From: Flavobacteriales bacterium
Lineage (GTDB): Bacteria; Bacteroidota; Bacteroidia; Flavobacteriales_D; Parvicellaceae
DNA: 25,503 nucleotides
NCBI GenBank assembly: GCA_026993705.1
Contig: JALWSJ010000115.1
Location: 1 to 25,503, forward strand
Direction of reading: 5' to 3'
Shown piece by piece: positions 16,044 through 24,621 of this stretch; the stretch's first letter is position 1, and each line of letters starts with the position of its first letter. The notes below the pieces were generated by a model. That model had not been told where the DNA came from and did not search any database. It was given only the letters and a program-made list of their open reading frames with translations. Made by a program: the position numbers and the translations under genes.

Positions 16044-18446
16044 TTATGTTTCAAAATAAGTACGAACAACTCTTGCGGAGACGGAAGTTAGCACTTCGTA
16101 AGGAATGGTATCGATTTCTTTTGCCAAATCTTCAACTGGGCGATGTTTACCGAATATTTCAACTTCTTCTCCTTCTTTTATTCCCTCTATTTTACTCAAG
16201 TTTACAGCGGTCATATCCATTGATACTCTTCCTATGACCGGTGCTTGCTGTCCCTTTATCCAAACTGTCCCTTTCCCATTGCTTAAACGACGAGAAAAGC
16301 CATCGGCGTACCCGATGGGTATAATTCCGATAATTGTATCTTCTTCGGTTCGCACAGATTTTCCATAGCCAATGTATTCTCCTTTTTTTACGGTTTTAAT
16401 TTGTGATATTTTTGTTTTCAAAGTATGTACCGGTATTGTATGAGGATGACGATAAACTCCGTACATTCCGATACCTAAACGAACCATATCGAATTGAAAT
16501 GAAGGGTAATGTTCTATTCCTGCTGAATTAAGAATGTGCTTGGTTGTTGAATAGCCAATATTCGTTTCTATTCTGTTGCTAATTTGTTTGAATTTTTCTA
16601 TTTGTACCAAAGTAAAGCCTTGTTCTTCCTGTTCATCGGCTACCGCTAAGTGACTAAAAATGCCCTTAACGTAAATTTCGGGCTGACTGTTGAGCGTAGC
16701 AATTAGTTCATCAATATCTTCTTCTAAAAAACCTAAACGATGCATTCCTGTATCTATTTTTAGATGAACCGGATAAGAACGTTTGTTTTTATCAATGAGG
16801 TAGTGTATAAAATTTTCTAATTGATGTAGACTGTATAGAGAAGGTTCTAATTGGTAACGTATGATTTCTTCATAGGAAACTTCTTCGGGGTTCATTACCA
16901 ATATCTGTGTTTTAATCCCTTGCTCTCTAAGTTCAACGCCCTCATCTGTATAAGCAACACCAAGATAGTCGATGTTATGATGTTGTAAAATGGTAGAAAT
17001 TTCACGGATACCCGAACCATAACCAAACGCTTTTACCATGCACATTAGTTGGGTTTTGGGATTTAATTTACTTTTGTAATAATCTATATTTTGCAAAAGA
17101 GCTGTTAAATCTATTTCTAAAAAAGTTTGATGAGTTTGATGCACCAACAAGCGGTTGATTTTGTCTAACTGAAAGTCTTTTGTTCCTTTGATTAAGATAC
17201 AAGCGTTATCGAGTTTATTTAGATTGAACCCCTGTATAAAATCTTCAACATTTTGATAGATATGACCTTGATGGAATAAATGTTGAAATTTCTTCATATT
17301 CTCACCTATACCGACAAAAATATCCGGCTTTCTTTGATTGATGAGCTTAGCGACTTCTTGATACAGATGCTCGGTTGATATTTTATCTTGTAATAAGTCG
17401 GTCAACAAAATTACCTTTTTCTGTTGGTTAAATCGCTGTGTATAATCTAAAGCAATGGAAAGTGAAGTTAGATTAGAATTGTAGTTATCCCGAATAATTG
17501 TATTGTTGTTATTGCCTTTTTGGGTTTCCAACCGAAAGGCAATTGCCGATAATTTTTCTGTTTGCCGAACAATGTGTTCGACAGGAATATTAAACTTGAG
17601 CAAAAACGAAATACATGTACATGCGTTTTCGATAGAAGCTTTGTCGGTAAAAGGCAATTTACAAACAAACTCCTTTTGGTTGTTTCTTAGAACAATTTCC
17701 GTAAAAGAGGAACGAGGAATAGTTTTTTTGATAAAATAGGACTCATTTTCTTTTTTTATTTCTTGGAAATTGTCTTTATAATGATGAAAAAATACAACAT
17801 TTTCAAAAAGCTGTAATTTTTCCTTTTCCAGCTCTTCCCTATTGGAAAAATTCTCTAAATGTGCCGTTCCTATTTTGCTCAAAATTCCGTAATCGGGTTG
17901 AATCATCGATTCGAGTTTTTCCATTTCTCCTTTTTGAGAAATACCTGCCTCAATGATAGCCAACGTATGTTGTGAATTCACCTGCAACAAAGAAAGCGGA
18001 ACGCCGATTTGAGAATTGTAACTTTTGGGACTTCTTACGATATTATAGAAATCTTTCAGATAAATATACAACCACTCCTTTATACTTGTTTTACCATTAC
18101 TTCCCGTGATAGCAATTGTAGGAAGATGAAAGTTATTCCGGTGAAATATTGCTAATTTTTGGAGTGCGACAAGTGTGTTTTCTACTTTTAAATAAACAAC
18201 ATTTTTTAGGTTAGGCAGATTCCTGCTGCTGTCCACTACAAAATAGCGAAGCCCTTTTTTATAGAGTTCTTCTATGAATTGATGTCCATCGTTTTTATTT
18301 CCCTTTAAAGCAAAAAACAAAGATGTTTTTGCATCAAAAAAACAGCGACTATCAATAAAAACGGTATTGATAGTCGCTGTATTATTCACTACATTAGTAC
18401 AGTCAATTGCTTTAGCAATGGTTGTTATGTTGTAGTTTAAATTCAA
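16044..18446 (-). CDS. Bifunctional UDP-MurNAc-tripeptide:D-Ala-D-Ala ligase / alanine racemase (MurF-Alr fusion)
   Basis: 800 residues joining two steps of wall synthesis. The N-terminal half (1-435) is MurF: substrate loop SRCFFDAKTSLFFALKG (33-49), ATP loop GSNGKTSIKEW (115-125), SYNSQIGVPLSLL (142-154) and RDNYNSNLTSL (319-329). The C-terminal half (about 443-800) is alanine racemase: FLEIDLTALLQNI, PLP lysine 472 in MVKAFGYGSG, KIDTGMHRLGF (563-573), RLGIGMYGVY (656-665), and catalytic Tyr713 in IGYADGF. The fusion is common in Bacteroidota and couples D-Ala supply to the ligation step. It starts 11 bp after gcvP and is probably read from the gcvP promoter. No truncation or missing key residue is seen. 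Confidence 0.95.
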   Translation of the reverse strand: MNLNYNITTIAKAIDCTNVVNNTATINTVFIDSRCFFDAKTSLFFALKGNKNDGHQFIEELYKKGLRYFVVDSSRNLPNLKNVVYLKVENTLVALQKLAIFHRNNFHLPTIAITGSNGKTSIKEWLYIYLKDFYNIVRSPKSYNSQIGVPLSLLQVNSQHTLAIIEAGISQKGEMEKLESMIQPDYGILSKIGTAHLENFSNREELEKEKLQLFENVVFFHHYKDNFQEIKKENESYFIKKTIPRSSFTEIVLRNNQKEFVCKLPFTDKASIENACTCISFLLKFNIPVEHIVRQTEKLSAIAFRLETQKGNNNNTIIRDNYNSNLTSLSIALDYTQRFNQQKKVILLTDLLQDKISTEHLYQEVAKLINQRKPDIFVGIGENMKKFQHLFHQGHIYQNVEDFIQGFNLNKLDNACILIKGTKDFQLDKINRLLVHQTHQTFLEIDLTALLQNIDYYKSKLNPKTQLMCMVKAFGYGSGIREISTILQHHNIDYLGVAYTDEGVELREQGIKTQILVMNPEEVSYEEIIRYQLEPSLYSLHQLENFIHYLIDKNKRSYPVHLKIDTGMHRLGFLEEDIDELIATLNSQPEIYVKGIFSHLAVADEQEEQGFTLVQIEKFKQISNRIETNIGYSTTKHILNSAGIEHYPSFQFDMVRLGIGMYGVYRHPHTIPVHTLKTKISQIKTVKKGEYIGYGKSVRTEEDTIIGIIPIGYADGFSRRLSNGKGTVWIKGQQAPVIGRVSMDMTAVNLSKIEGIKEGEEVEIFGKHRPVEDLAKEIDTIPYEVLTSVSARVVRTYFET

Positions 18447-18457
18447 TTTGAAGTGGT

Positions 18458-21319
18458 TTAAGCCGGTTGAATATACTCTTCAATAGGTGTACAACTGCAA
18501 ACCAAATTTCTGTCGCCGTAAGCATCGTTTATTCTTCTTACAGGAACCCAATATTTATTGTTTTTACTATATTCATAAGGATAAACAGCTTCGGTTCTGG
18601 TATAAGGTAAATTCCATTCATCGGCTACAGCCATTGATGCAGTATGCGGAGCATTTTTCAAAAGATTATTTTTAGAATCGGCATCACCGTTTTCAATGGT
18701 GTTTATTTCATTTCGAATTTGCAACATTGCCGAGCAAAACAAATCCAATTCATCTTTCGATTCGCTTTCCGTTGGTTCTATCATTAACGTTCCCGCAACA
18801 GGAAAACTAACGGTTGGAGCATGGAAGCCGTAATCAATCAAACGTTTGGCAATGTCGATAACTTCCACTCCTGCCGATTTTTTAAAAGAACGGCAATCCA
18901 AAATCATTTCGTGAGCCACGGTATTGTTTTTACCCGTGTATAAAATCGGATAAGCCGATTCCAATACTGCTTTCATGTAATTCGCGTTTAGAATTGCCAT
19001 TTCCGTAGATTTTTTTAACCCTTCAGCACCCAACATACGGATATATCCGTATGAGATAAGGAGTACTAAAGCACTTCCCCAAGGGGCAGAACTTACGGCT
19101 GTAATTGCTTTTTCACCACCAGTTTTAACCAAAGGATTTGAAGGAAGATAAGCCGTTAATTTATCATTAACACCAATAGGCCCAACTCCAGGACCTCCTC
19201 CACCATGAGGAATTGCAAAAGTTTTGTGTAAGTTCAAATGACAAACATCTGCCCCTATATTACCGGGGTTGGTTAGCCCGACTTGAGCATTCATATTCGC
19301 TCCGTCCATATAGACTAATCCACCATTTTGATGAATAATGGCTGTAATTTCAGTGATTGAATCTTCGTAAACTCCATGAGTTGAAGGGTAAGTAACCATC
19401 AAAGCCGCTAAAGTGTCTTTATACTGTTCGGCTTTTGTTCTTAAATCCTCCACGTCAATATTTCCTTTATCATCACATTTTACCACCACAATATCCATTC
19501 CTGCCATTACAGCACTTGCAGGATTGGTTCCGTGAGCCGAAGAAGGAATCAAACAAACGGTACGTTGGTCATCTCCTCGGTCTTTATGATAAGCTCGAAT
19601 AACCATTAATCCGGTATACTCTCCCTGAGCACCACTATTGGGTTGCATCGACATTTTTTCAAAACCGGTAATTTCACTAAGGTACTTATCCAAATTATTT
19701 ATAATTTCTATAAAACCTTGAGCTTGATTTAATGGAACAAAAGGATGAAGATTAGCAAATTCAGGCCAAGTAATCGGCATCAACTCACTAGCAGCATTCA
19801 GTTTCATTGTACAAGAACCTAAAGAAATCATCGAATGAACAAGCGATAAATCTTTATTTTCAAGGCGTTTCAAATAACGCATCATTTCTGTTTCCGTGTG
19901 AAATTTATTAAACACAGTATCCGTTAGAATATCGTCTTTTCTAAGCAATTCTTCCGGTAACGCCCATGCTTCTTTCTCTATACTTTCATATTTTCCTTTA
20001 CCTGAAACTTCACTGAAAATATTTAATATTTGCAAAACATCTTCGTAAGAAGTCGTCTCGTCAATACTTATTTGAACCGTATTTTTACCATAGAAGAAAT
20101 TTACTTCATTGGCTTCTGCTATTTTTTTAATATCTTCACCTTTCTCAGTAGCTATGGTCAACGTATCAAAAAACGAATCGTTTTCCACCGTAAAACCAAG
20201 TGCGTGCAATCCGTTGTAAAGTGCTGTTGTTTTATGGTGAATGGAAGAAGCAATCTCTTTTAATCCCTCACTACCGTGATACACAGCGTACATACCTGCC
20301 ATAACCGCTAATAAAGCTTGAGCTGTACAAATATTAGAAGTTGCTTTAGCTCTTTTGATATGTTGTTCTCTGGTTTGTAAAGCCATTCTCAACGCTTTAT
20401 TACCGTCTGCATCTACAGAAACACCGATAATCCTTCCCGGAATTTGTCTTTTAAAAGACTCTGTCGTAGCAAAGTAAGCCGCGTGAGGACCACCATAACC
20501 CATAGGAACACCAAAACGTTGTGTATTTCCCACAACCGCATCAGCACCCCATTTGCCCGGAGCCTCTAATAGAACCAAACTCATAATATCGGCAATCACG
20601 GCAACCATAGTTCCCGTAGCATGAGCCTTTTCCACAAAGCTTTCGTAAGAATAAACACTCCCATTATTATCCGGATACTGAACAATAGCACCAAAGAAAG
20701 ATTCATCGGATTCAAAATCAAAAGGATTGCCAAACACCAACTCAATTCCCGCAGGTAGAGCTCTTGTTTTCAAGACATCAATAGTTTGAGGAAACAATGT
20801 ATCGGAAACAAAAAACTTATTCACTCCCGCTTTTACCTGTGCTCTACTTCTCGCGTGAAAAAACATTAACATCGCTTCAGCAGCAGAAGTACCTTCATCC
20901 AATAACGAAGCATTGGCAATTTCCATCCCCGTCAAGTCCAAAATCATCGTTTGAAAGTTAAGTAGTGCCTCCAATCTTCCTTGCGAAATTTCAGCCTGAT
21001 AAGGCGTATAAGCTGTATACCACCCCGGATTTTCCAATACATTACGTTGAATTACAGGAGGTAAAAAAGTATTGTAATACCCTTTTCCGATGTAAGTCTT
21101 ATATATTTTATTTTTGCTTGCCAATTCCTTAATGTGAGTCAAATATTCAAATTCATTCAGTGGAGCAGGCAAATTGAGTCCCGTCTTCAGTCGGATTCCT
21201 TGAGGTATCGTCTTTTCGATTAATTCGTCAATGGAGCTCATCCCAATTTTCGACAACATCTCTTGTTGGTCTTTTTCATTTGACCCAATGTGTCGCTCTA
21301 GCAAAGTTGTAGTACTCAT
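18458..21319 (-). CDS. gcvP: Glycine dehydrogenase (decarboxylating), P-protein
   Basis: The PLP-dependent P-protein of the glycine cleavage system, which decarboxylates glycine and passes the aminomethyl group to the lipoyl H-protein. 953 residues, the length of a single-chain (homodimeric) P-protein. The N-terminal part has RHIGSNEKDQQEML (9-22), YYNTFLPPVIQRNVLENPGWYTAYTPYQAEISQGRLEAL-type sequence and LDEGTSAAEAM. The C-terminal part has SLGSCTMKLNA, MQPNSGAQGEYTGL, SAHGTNPASA, and the PLP lysine 699 in LNLHKTFAIPHGGGGPG. gcvT and gcvH are not in the window. A TACCTTTG box lies 32 bp upstream. The gene leads a two-gene run with murF-alr. Confidence 0.98.
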   Translation of the reverse strand: MSTTTLLERHIGSNEKDQQEMLSKIGMSSIDELIEKTIPQGIRLKTGLNLPAPLNEFEYLTHIKELASKNKIYKTYIGKGYYNTFLPPVIQRNVLENPGWYTAYTPYQAEISQGRLEALLNFQTMILDLTGMEIANASLLDEGTSAAEAMLMFFHARSRAQVKAGVNKFFVSDTLFPQTIDVLKTRALPAGIELVFGNPFDFESDESFFGAIVQYPDNNGSVYSYESFVEKAHATGTMVAVIADIMSLVLLEAPGKWGADAVVGNTQRFGVPMGYGGPHAAYFATTESFKRQIPGRIIGVSVDADGNKALRMALQTREQHIKRAKATSNICTAQALLAVMAGMYAVYHGSEGLKEIASSIHHKTTALYNGLHALGFTVENDSFFDTLTIATEKGEDIKKIAEANEVNFFYGKNTVQISIDETTSYEDVLQILNIFSEVSGKGKYESIEKEAWALPEELLRKDDILTDTVFNKFHTETEMMRYLKRLENKDLSLVHSMISLGSCTMKLNAASELMPITWPEFANLHPFVPLNQAQGFIEIINNLDKYLSEITGFEKMSMQPNSGAQGEYTGLMVIRAYHKDRGDDQRTVCLIPSSAHGTNPASAVMAGMDIVVVKCDDKGNIDVEDLRTKAEQYKDTLAALMVTYPSTHGVYEDSITEITAIIHQNGGLVYMDGANMNAQVGLTNPGNIGADVCHLNLHKTFAIPHGGGGPGVGPIGVNDKLTAYLPSNPLVKTGGEKAITAVSSAPWGSALVLLISYGYIRMLGAEGLKKSTEMAILNANYMKAVLESAYPILYTGKNNTVAHEMILDCRSFKKSAGVEVIDIAKRLIDYGFHAPTVSFPVAGTLMIEPTESESKDELDLFCSAMLQIRNEINTIENGDADSKNNLLKNAPHTASMAVADEWNLPYTRTEAVYPYEYSKNNKYWVPVRRINDAYGDRNLVCSCTPIEEYIQPA

Positions 21320-21351
21320 TTTAGGTTTGATTTTAGTTAAAAATATGCAAA

Positions 21352-21359
21352 CAAAGGTA
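21352..21359 (-). promoter_or_regulatory. -7 promoter box of gcvP (TACCTTTG)
   Basis: Exact TAnnTTTG match on the minus strand, 32 bp before the gcvP ATG. The -33 position carries no clear TTTG. Repeat copy E begins about 44 bp further upstream, so the element lies outside the core promoter. Confidence 0.55.
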
Positions 21360-21402
21360 CGATTTATTTTTAATGTTTAAGACGTGGATATTTTGTTTTT
21401 TT

Positions 21403-21553
21403 GGAGCGTTCCCCTAATCTACAAAAACAACATCTCGCTCTCGCGAAACGTTGTTTTTGCAGATTAGGGTCGGGCTATCACTACTCGCTTTTTTTGCTTG
21501 CAAACAGCAAGCAAGCAAAAAAGAGCTCGAACAAACCGTTCTATCCCTAACGC
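21403..21553 (+). repeat. Intergenic structured element, copy E
   Basis: Read on the plus strand and the only copy between divergent genes (gcvP and ftsK). GAGCGTTCCCC ends at 21414. The long hairpin arms are about 21412-21432 and 21449-21468 (CCCTAATCTACAAAAACAAC against GTTGTTTTTGCAGATTAGGG), with a CGCTCTCGCG loop. The box GGTCGGGCTATCACTACTC follows at 21467-21485. The second hairpin is CTTTTTTTGCTTGC...GCAAGCAAAAAAG (about 21488-21522). The last box is CCGTTCTATCCCTAACGC, ending at 21553. It lacks the ACGCC of other copies and is the shortest, with no long flank. Confidence 0.85.
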
Positions 21554-21711
21554 GAAAACAGCTAAACACTAAGAAAACAAGTGTATTTCTCTAAAAACAA
21601 AGGCAAAAAATATTCAAGCTAACAAACCTACGTTAAAAACTGAATAAACCAATCAACAAACGAAAATGAATTTAACGTACTTTTATTTTTTACAAAATTC
21701 AATTTATTGAA

Positions 21712-24237
21712 ATGGCAAAAAAGAATACTTTTAAAAATAAAGACAAAGAAAAGACAAAGAAAAAAACAACTCCTAAATTTAAGTTTGGTGGAGTAGCAAA
21801 AGTCATACAAATCCTTAAAGAAGAGCGAGTAAGAAAATCAATAGGATTGTTCTTTATCTTAATGTCTTTTTATTTGTTTATCAGCTTTACATCGTATCTT
21901 TTTACGTGGAAAAACGATTACAGTATCATCGATGGACAAACTTTTTCTTTCGTTTTTTCAGGTGATGAAATTACCGTAAAAAACTGGTTGGGAAAACTTG
22001 GAGCTTTTACGGCACATAAATTTTTAAAAGTTTGGTTTGGTGTAGCTTCTTATGCTTTTCCATTTCTTTTATTCTTATACGGAGTCAGAATCCTTTCCGG
22101 AATTACGCTTTTACCCTTGGTCAGAACAACCAAAATCAGTTTGGTATCCATGGTTTGGATTTCAATCTTTTTTGCTTTTATTTTCGGTTCTCCTCTCGAT
22201 TTTATGGGAGGATTTTTTGGTCATCAAGTTATCAAGTCAGTGAGCAATGTTGTCGGAAGTGTAGGGGCAGGTCTTTTTGTTTTATTTACAGGGTATCTAG
22301 CCGTAGTCGTACTATTTAACCCTTCTTATGAATGGTTAAAAAAATGGAAAGAAAAATTAGACGAGAAGAACAATTCGGAATTTATCCCTGAAGAAGAAAA
22401 AGAGGCGATAAATACTATTAAACCTGAACAAATAAAACCCGAAAAAGAACCCGAAGTGGTTGAGTTTTCCGTGCCACAACCAACAAAGAAAAACAAACCG
22501 AAAAAAGTGGTTCTTCCGGAAATGGAAATAGAATTGCCGACAGATTCCGAAATAATTAAAGAACCAGAACAAGAAACATTTGAAACGGTTGTTCAACCAC
22601 CAAAACAAGAAGAAAAATTAGATTTGGATGAAGGTTTTGAAGTAACCATAGCAGAAGATGATGCAGAGGAACTTTCCAAATCAGAGCTAAAAGGTTTGGC
22701 GAAAGATTTTGGACTTTTTGACCCTAAATTAGAACTTTCTCAATATAAACTCCCCGATGTTGATATGTTAGTCGATTACGGTGACGGAAGCCCAAGTTTA
22801 AACAAAGAAGAACTGGAGGAAAACAAAAACAAAATCATCACAACGTTGATGCACTATAAGATAGAAATATCTAAAATAAAAGCCACCATCGGACCAACGG
22901 TTACTCTGTATGAAATTGTTCCGGCACCCGGAGTTCGTATTTCCAAAATCAAGAATTTAGAGGACGACGTAGCTCTTAGTTTAGCTGCTTTGGGGATTCG
23001 TATTATCGCACCTATGCCGGGTAAAGGTACAGTAGGAATTGAGGTTCCAAATTCCGATTCGAAAACTGTAGCAATGCGTGCTTTAATCGCTTCGGATAAA
23101 TTTCAAAATTCAGATATGCAACTGCCGGTTGCTTTGGGAAAAACCATTTCAAACGAAACTTTTGTTGCCGATTTGGCAAAAATGCCTCACCTCTTAATGG
23201 CGGGGGCTACCGGTCAAGGAAAATCGGTTGGATTGAATGCTATTTTGGTTTCTATTTTGTATAAAAAACACCCTTCGCAAGTTAAGTTTGTCCTAGTTGA
23301 CCCCAAAAAGGTAGAGCTGACTTTGTTCAATAAAATTGAACGACACTTCTTAGCAAAGTTACCGGGAGAAGAAGATGCCATCATCACCGACACACAAAAA
23401 GTAGTAGCTACCTTGAATAGTTTGTGTGTAGAAATGGATCAACGCTATGAATTATTGAAAGATGCCTATGTGAGAAATATTGTAGAATACAACGAAAAGT
23501 TTATACATAGAAAATTAAACCCTGAAAAGGGACATCGTTATTTACCGTATATTGTCTTGGTGATAGATGAGTTTGCCGATTTGATAATGACGGCAGGTAA
23601 AGAGGTGGAAACTCCTATTGCCCGATTGGCTCAGTTAGCAAGGGCAATTGGTATTCACTTAATAGTTGCTACACAAAGACCTTCGGTAAATGTAATTACA
23701 GGTATTATTAAAGCCAATTTCCCTGCTCGTGCAGCTTTTAGGGTAACTTCTAAAATAGATTCCCGGACGATATTAGACGCCGGAGGTGCCGACCAACTTA
23801 TTGGACGTGGTGATATGTTGTTCTCAACAGGAAATGACCTTATTCGTTTGCAATGCGGTTTTGTAGATACACCGGAAGTTGAAGCAATTACCGATTTTAT
23901 TGGAAGCCAAAGAGCTTATCCTGATGCGTATTTATTGCCTGAATATGTAGATGAAAACGCTCAAGAAAGCAGCAAAGAAATAGATGATAAATTAGATTGT
24001 TTATTTGAAGATGCTTCCTATATTATCGTGAATCAACAACAAGGTTCAGCATCATTAATCCAACGAAAATTAAAGATAGGATACAACAGAGCGGGTAGAA
24101 TCATCGACCAAATGGAAGCGACCGGACTTATTGGAGCACATAGAGGCAGTAAAGCAAGAGAGGTTCTTGTTCCTGATGTTATGGCTCTTGATGATTTCTT
24201 GAAGAACCTTAGAGAAAAAGGGATGTTAGGCGTGTAA
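21712..24237 (+). CDS. ftsK: DNA translocase FtsK
   Basis: Septum-bound motor that pumps chromosome ends toward dif during division. 841 residues. The N-terminal 170 or so residues hold four membrane helices (about 43-65, 110-128, 140-162, 178-203) after a Lys-rich cytoplasmic start. A charged, Pro/Glu/Lys-rich linker (about 215-330) follows. The motor has Walker A GATGQGKSVGLN (498-509), VLVDPKKVELTLF, Walker B LVIDEFADLIM (near 620), and the ATQRPSVNVITGIIKANFPAR segment. The C-terminal gamma winged helix (QQGSASLIQRKLKIGYNRAGRIIDQME...GSKAREVLV) is complete, so KOPS-type reading is expected. A near-consensus TACTTTTA box lies at 21678-21685, 26 bp before the ATG. No neighbour on the same strand suggests an operon. 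Confidence 0.97.
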   Translation: MAKKNTFKNKDKEKTKKKTTPKFKFGGVAKVIQILKEERVRKSIGLFFILMSFYLFISFTSYLFTWKNDYSIIDGQTFSFVFSGDEITVKNWLGKLGAFTAHKFLKVWFGVASYAFPFLLFLYGVRILSGITLLPLVRTTKISLVSMVWISIFFAFIFGSPLDFMGGFFGHQVIKSVSNVVGSVGAGLFVLFTGYLAVVVLFNPSYEWLKKWKEKLDEKNNSEFIPEEEKEAINTIKPEQIKPEKEPEVVEFSVPQPTKKNKPKKVVLPEMEIELPTDSEIIKEPEQETFETVVQPPKQEEKLDLDEGFEVTIAEDDAEELSKSELKGLAKDFGLFDPKLELSQYKLPDVDMLVDYGDGSPSLNKEELEENKNKIITTLMHYKIEISKIKATIGPTVTLYEIVPAPGVRISKIKNLEDDVALSLAALGIRIIAPMPGKGTVGIEVPNSDSKTVAMRALIASDKFQNSDMQLPVALGKTISNETFVADLAKMPHLLMAGATGQGKSVGLNAILVSILYKKHPSQVKFVLVDPKKVELTLFNKIERHFLAKLPGEEDAIITDTQKVVATLNSLCVEMDQRYELLKDAYVRNIVEYNEKFIHRKLNPEKGHRYLPYIVLVIDEFADLIMTAGKEVETPIARLAQLARAIGIHLIVATQRPSVNVITGIIKANFPARAAFRVTSKIDSRTILDAGGADQLIGRGDMLFSTGNDLIRLQCGFVDTPEVEAITDFIGSQRAYPDAYLLPEYVDENAQESSKEIDDKLDCLFEDASYIIVNQQQGSASLIQRKLKIGYNRAGRIIDQMEATGLIGAHRGSKAREVLVPDVMALDDFLKNLREKGMLGV

Positions 24238-24256
24238 TTCTATTACTTAAACATTG

Positions 24257-24285
24257 AAATGAGCTTTATAAAGCATTTTATTTTC
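24257..24285 (+). terminator. Possible terminator after ftsK
   Basis: AAAT + GCTT pair with AAGC + ATTT around a TATA loop, with a two-base bulge, followed by TATTTT. The stem is weak and AT-rich, so this is only a candidate. It lies 20 bp past the ftsK stop and just before repeat copy F. Confidence 0.3.
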
Positions 24286-24294
24286 AGCCAATTT

Positions 24295-24612
24295 CGCTCG
24301 CGTTAGGTATTGATATCCCTAACCTGTGTAAAATGAGCACCATAAAATGTTTTTATTTCCTTTATACTTCTTCAAAAAATATTTCCATAGCGGGTGCTAT
24401 GCAAAGATTTTCTTCATCGCCTAAAGAAACCAAAACTCATTTTCTTAGCACTCATTTCACACACGTTAGGGATAGAACGGCGTGTTTGAACTCCTTTTGG
24501 TTTGTTGCATATATGCAAACCAAAAGAGTGAGTAGTAATAGCCCGACCCACAATTTCAAAAACATCGTTTCGCCTGAGCGAAATGTTGTTTTTGAAATTG
24601 TGGGGAACGCCC
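24295..24612 (-). repeat. Intergenic structured element, copy F (extended form)
   Basis: Read on the minus strand; the core is about 24463-24612. GGGCGTTCCCC ends the element at 24612. The long hairpin arms are about 24547-24572 and 24579-24603 (CACAATTTCAAAAACATCG against CATTGTTGTTTTTGAAATTGTG-like, with inner TTTCGC/GCGAAA). The second hairpin is CTCCTTTTGGTTTG...CAAACCAAAAGAG (24491-24528). The CGTTAGGGATAGAACGGCGTG box is at 24464-24484. The left extension 24295-24462 aligns along its whole length with 8690-8857 of copy B. It includes the AGGTATTGATATCCCT hairpin, TGTAAAATGAGCAC and GGTGCTATGCAAAGATTTT. It lies in the convergent gap between ftsK and the MATE gene. Confidence 0.85.
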
Positions 24613-24621
24613 AACACATCT

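Noticed and set aside
4926..24612. Elements as integron attC sites
   Set aside because: GTTAGGG resembles the start of an attC core, but the paired inverse core sites are missing, there is no integrase, and the flanking genes are ordinary housekeeping genes in both orientations.
4926..24612. Elements as a CRISPR array or insertion sequences
   Set aside because: Copies are kilobases apart with genes between them, with no regular spacers, no transposase frame and no target duplications that I could see.
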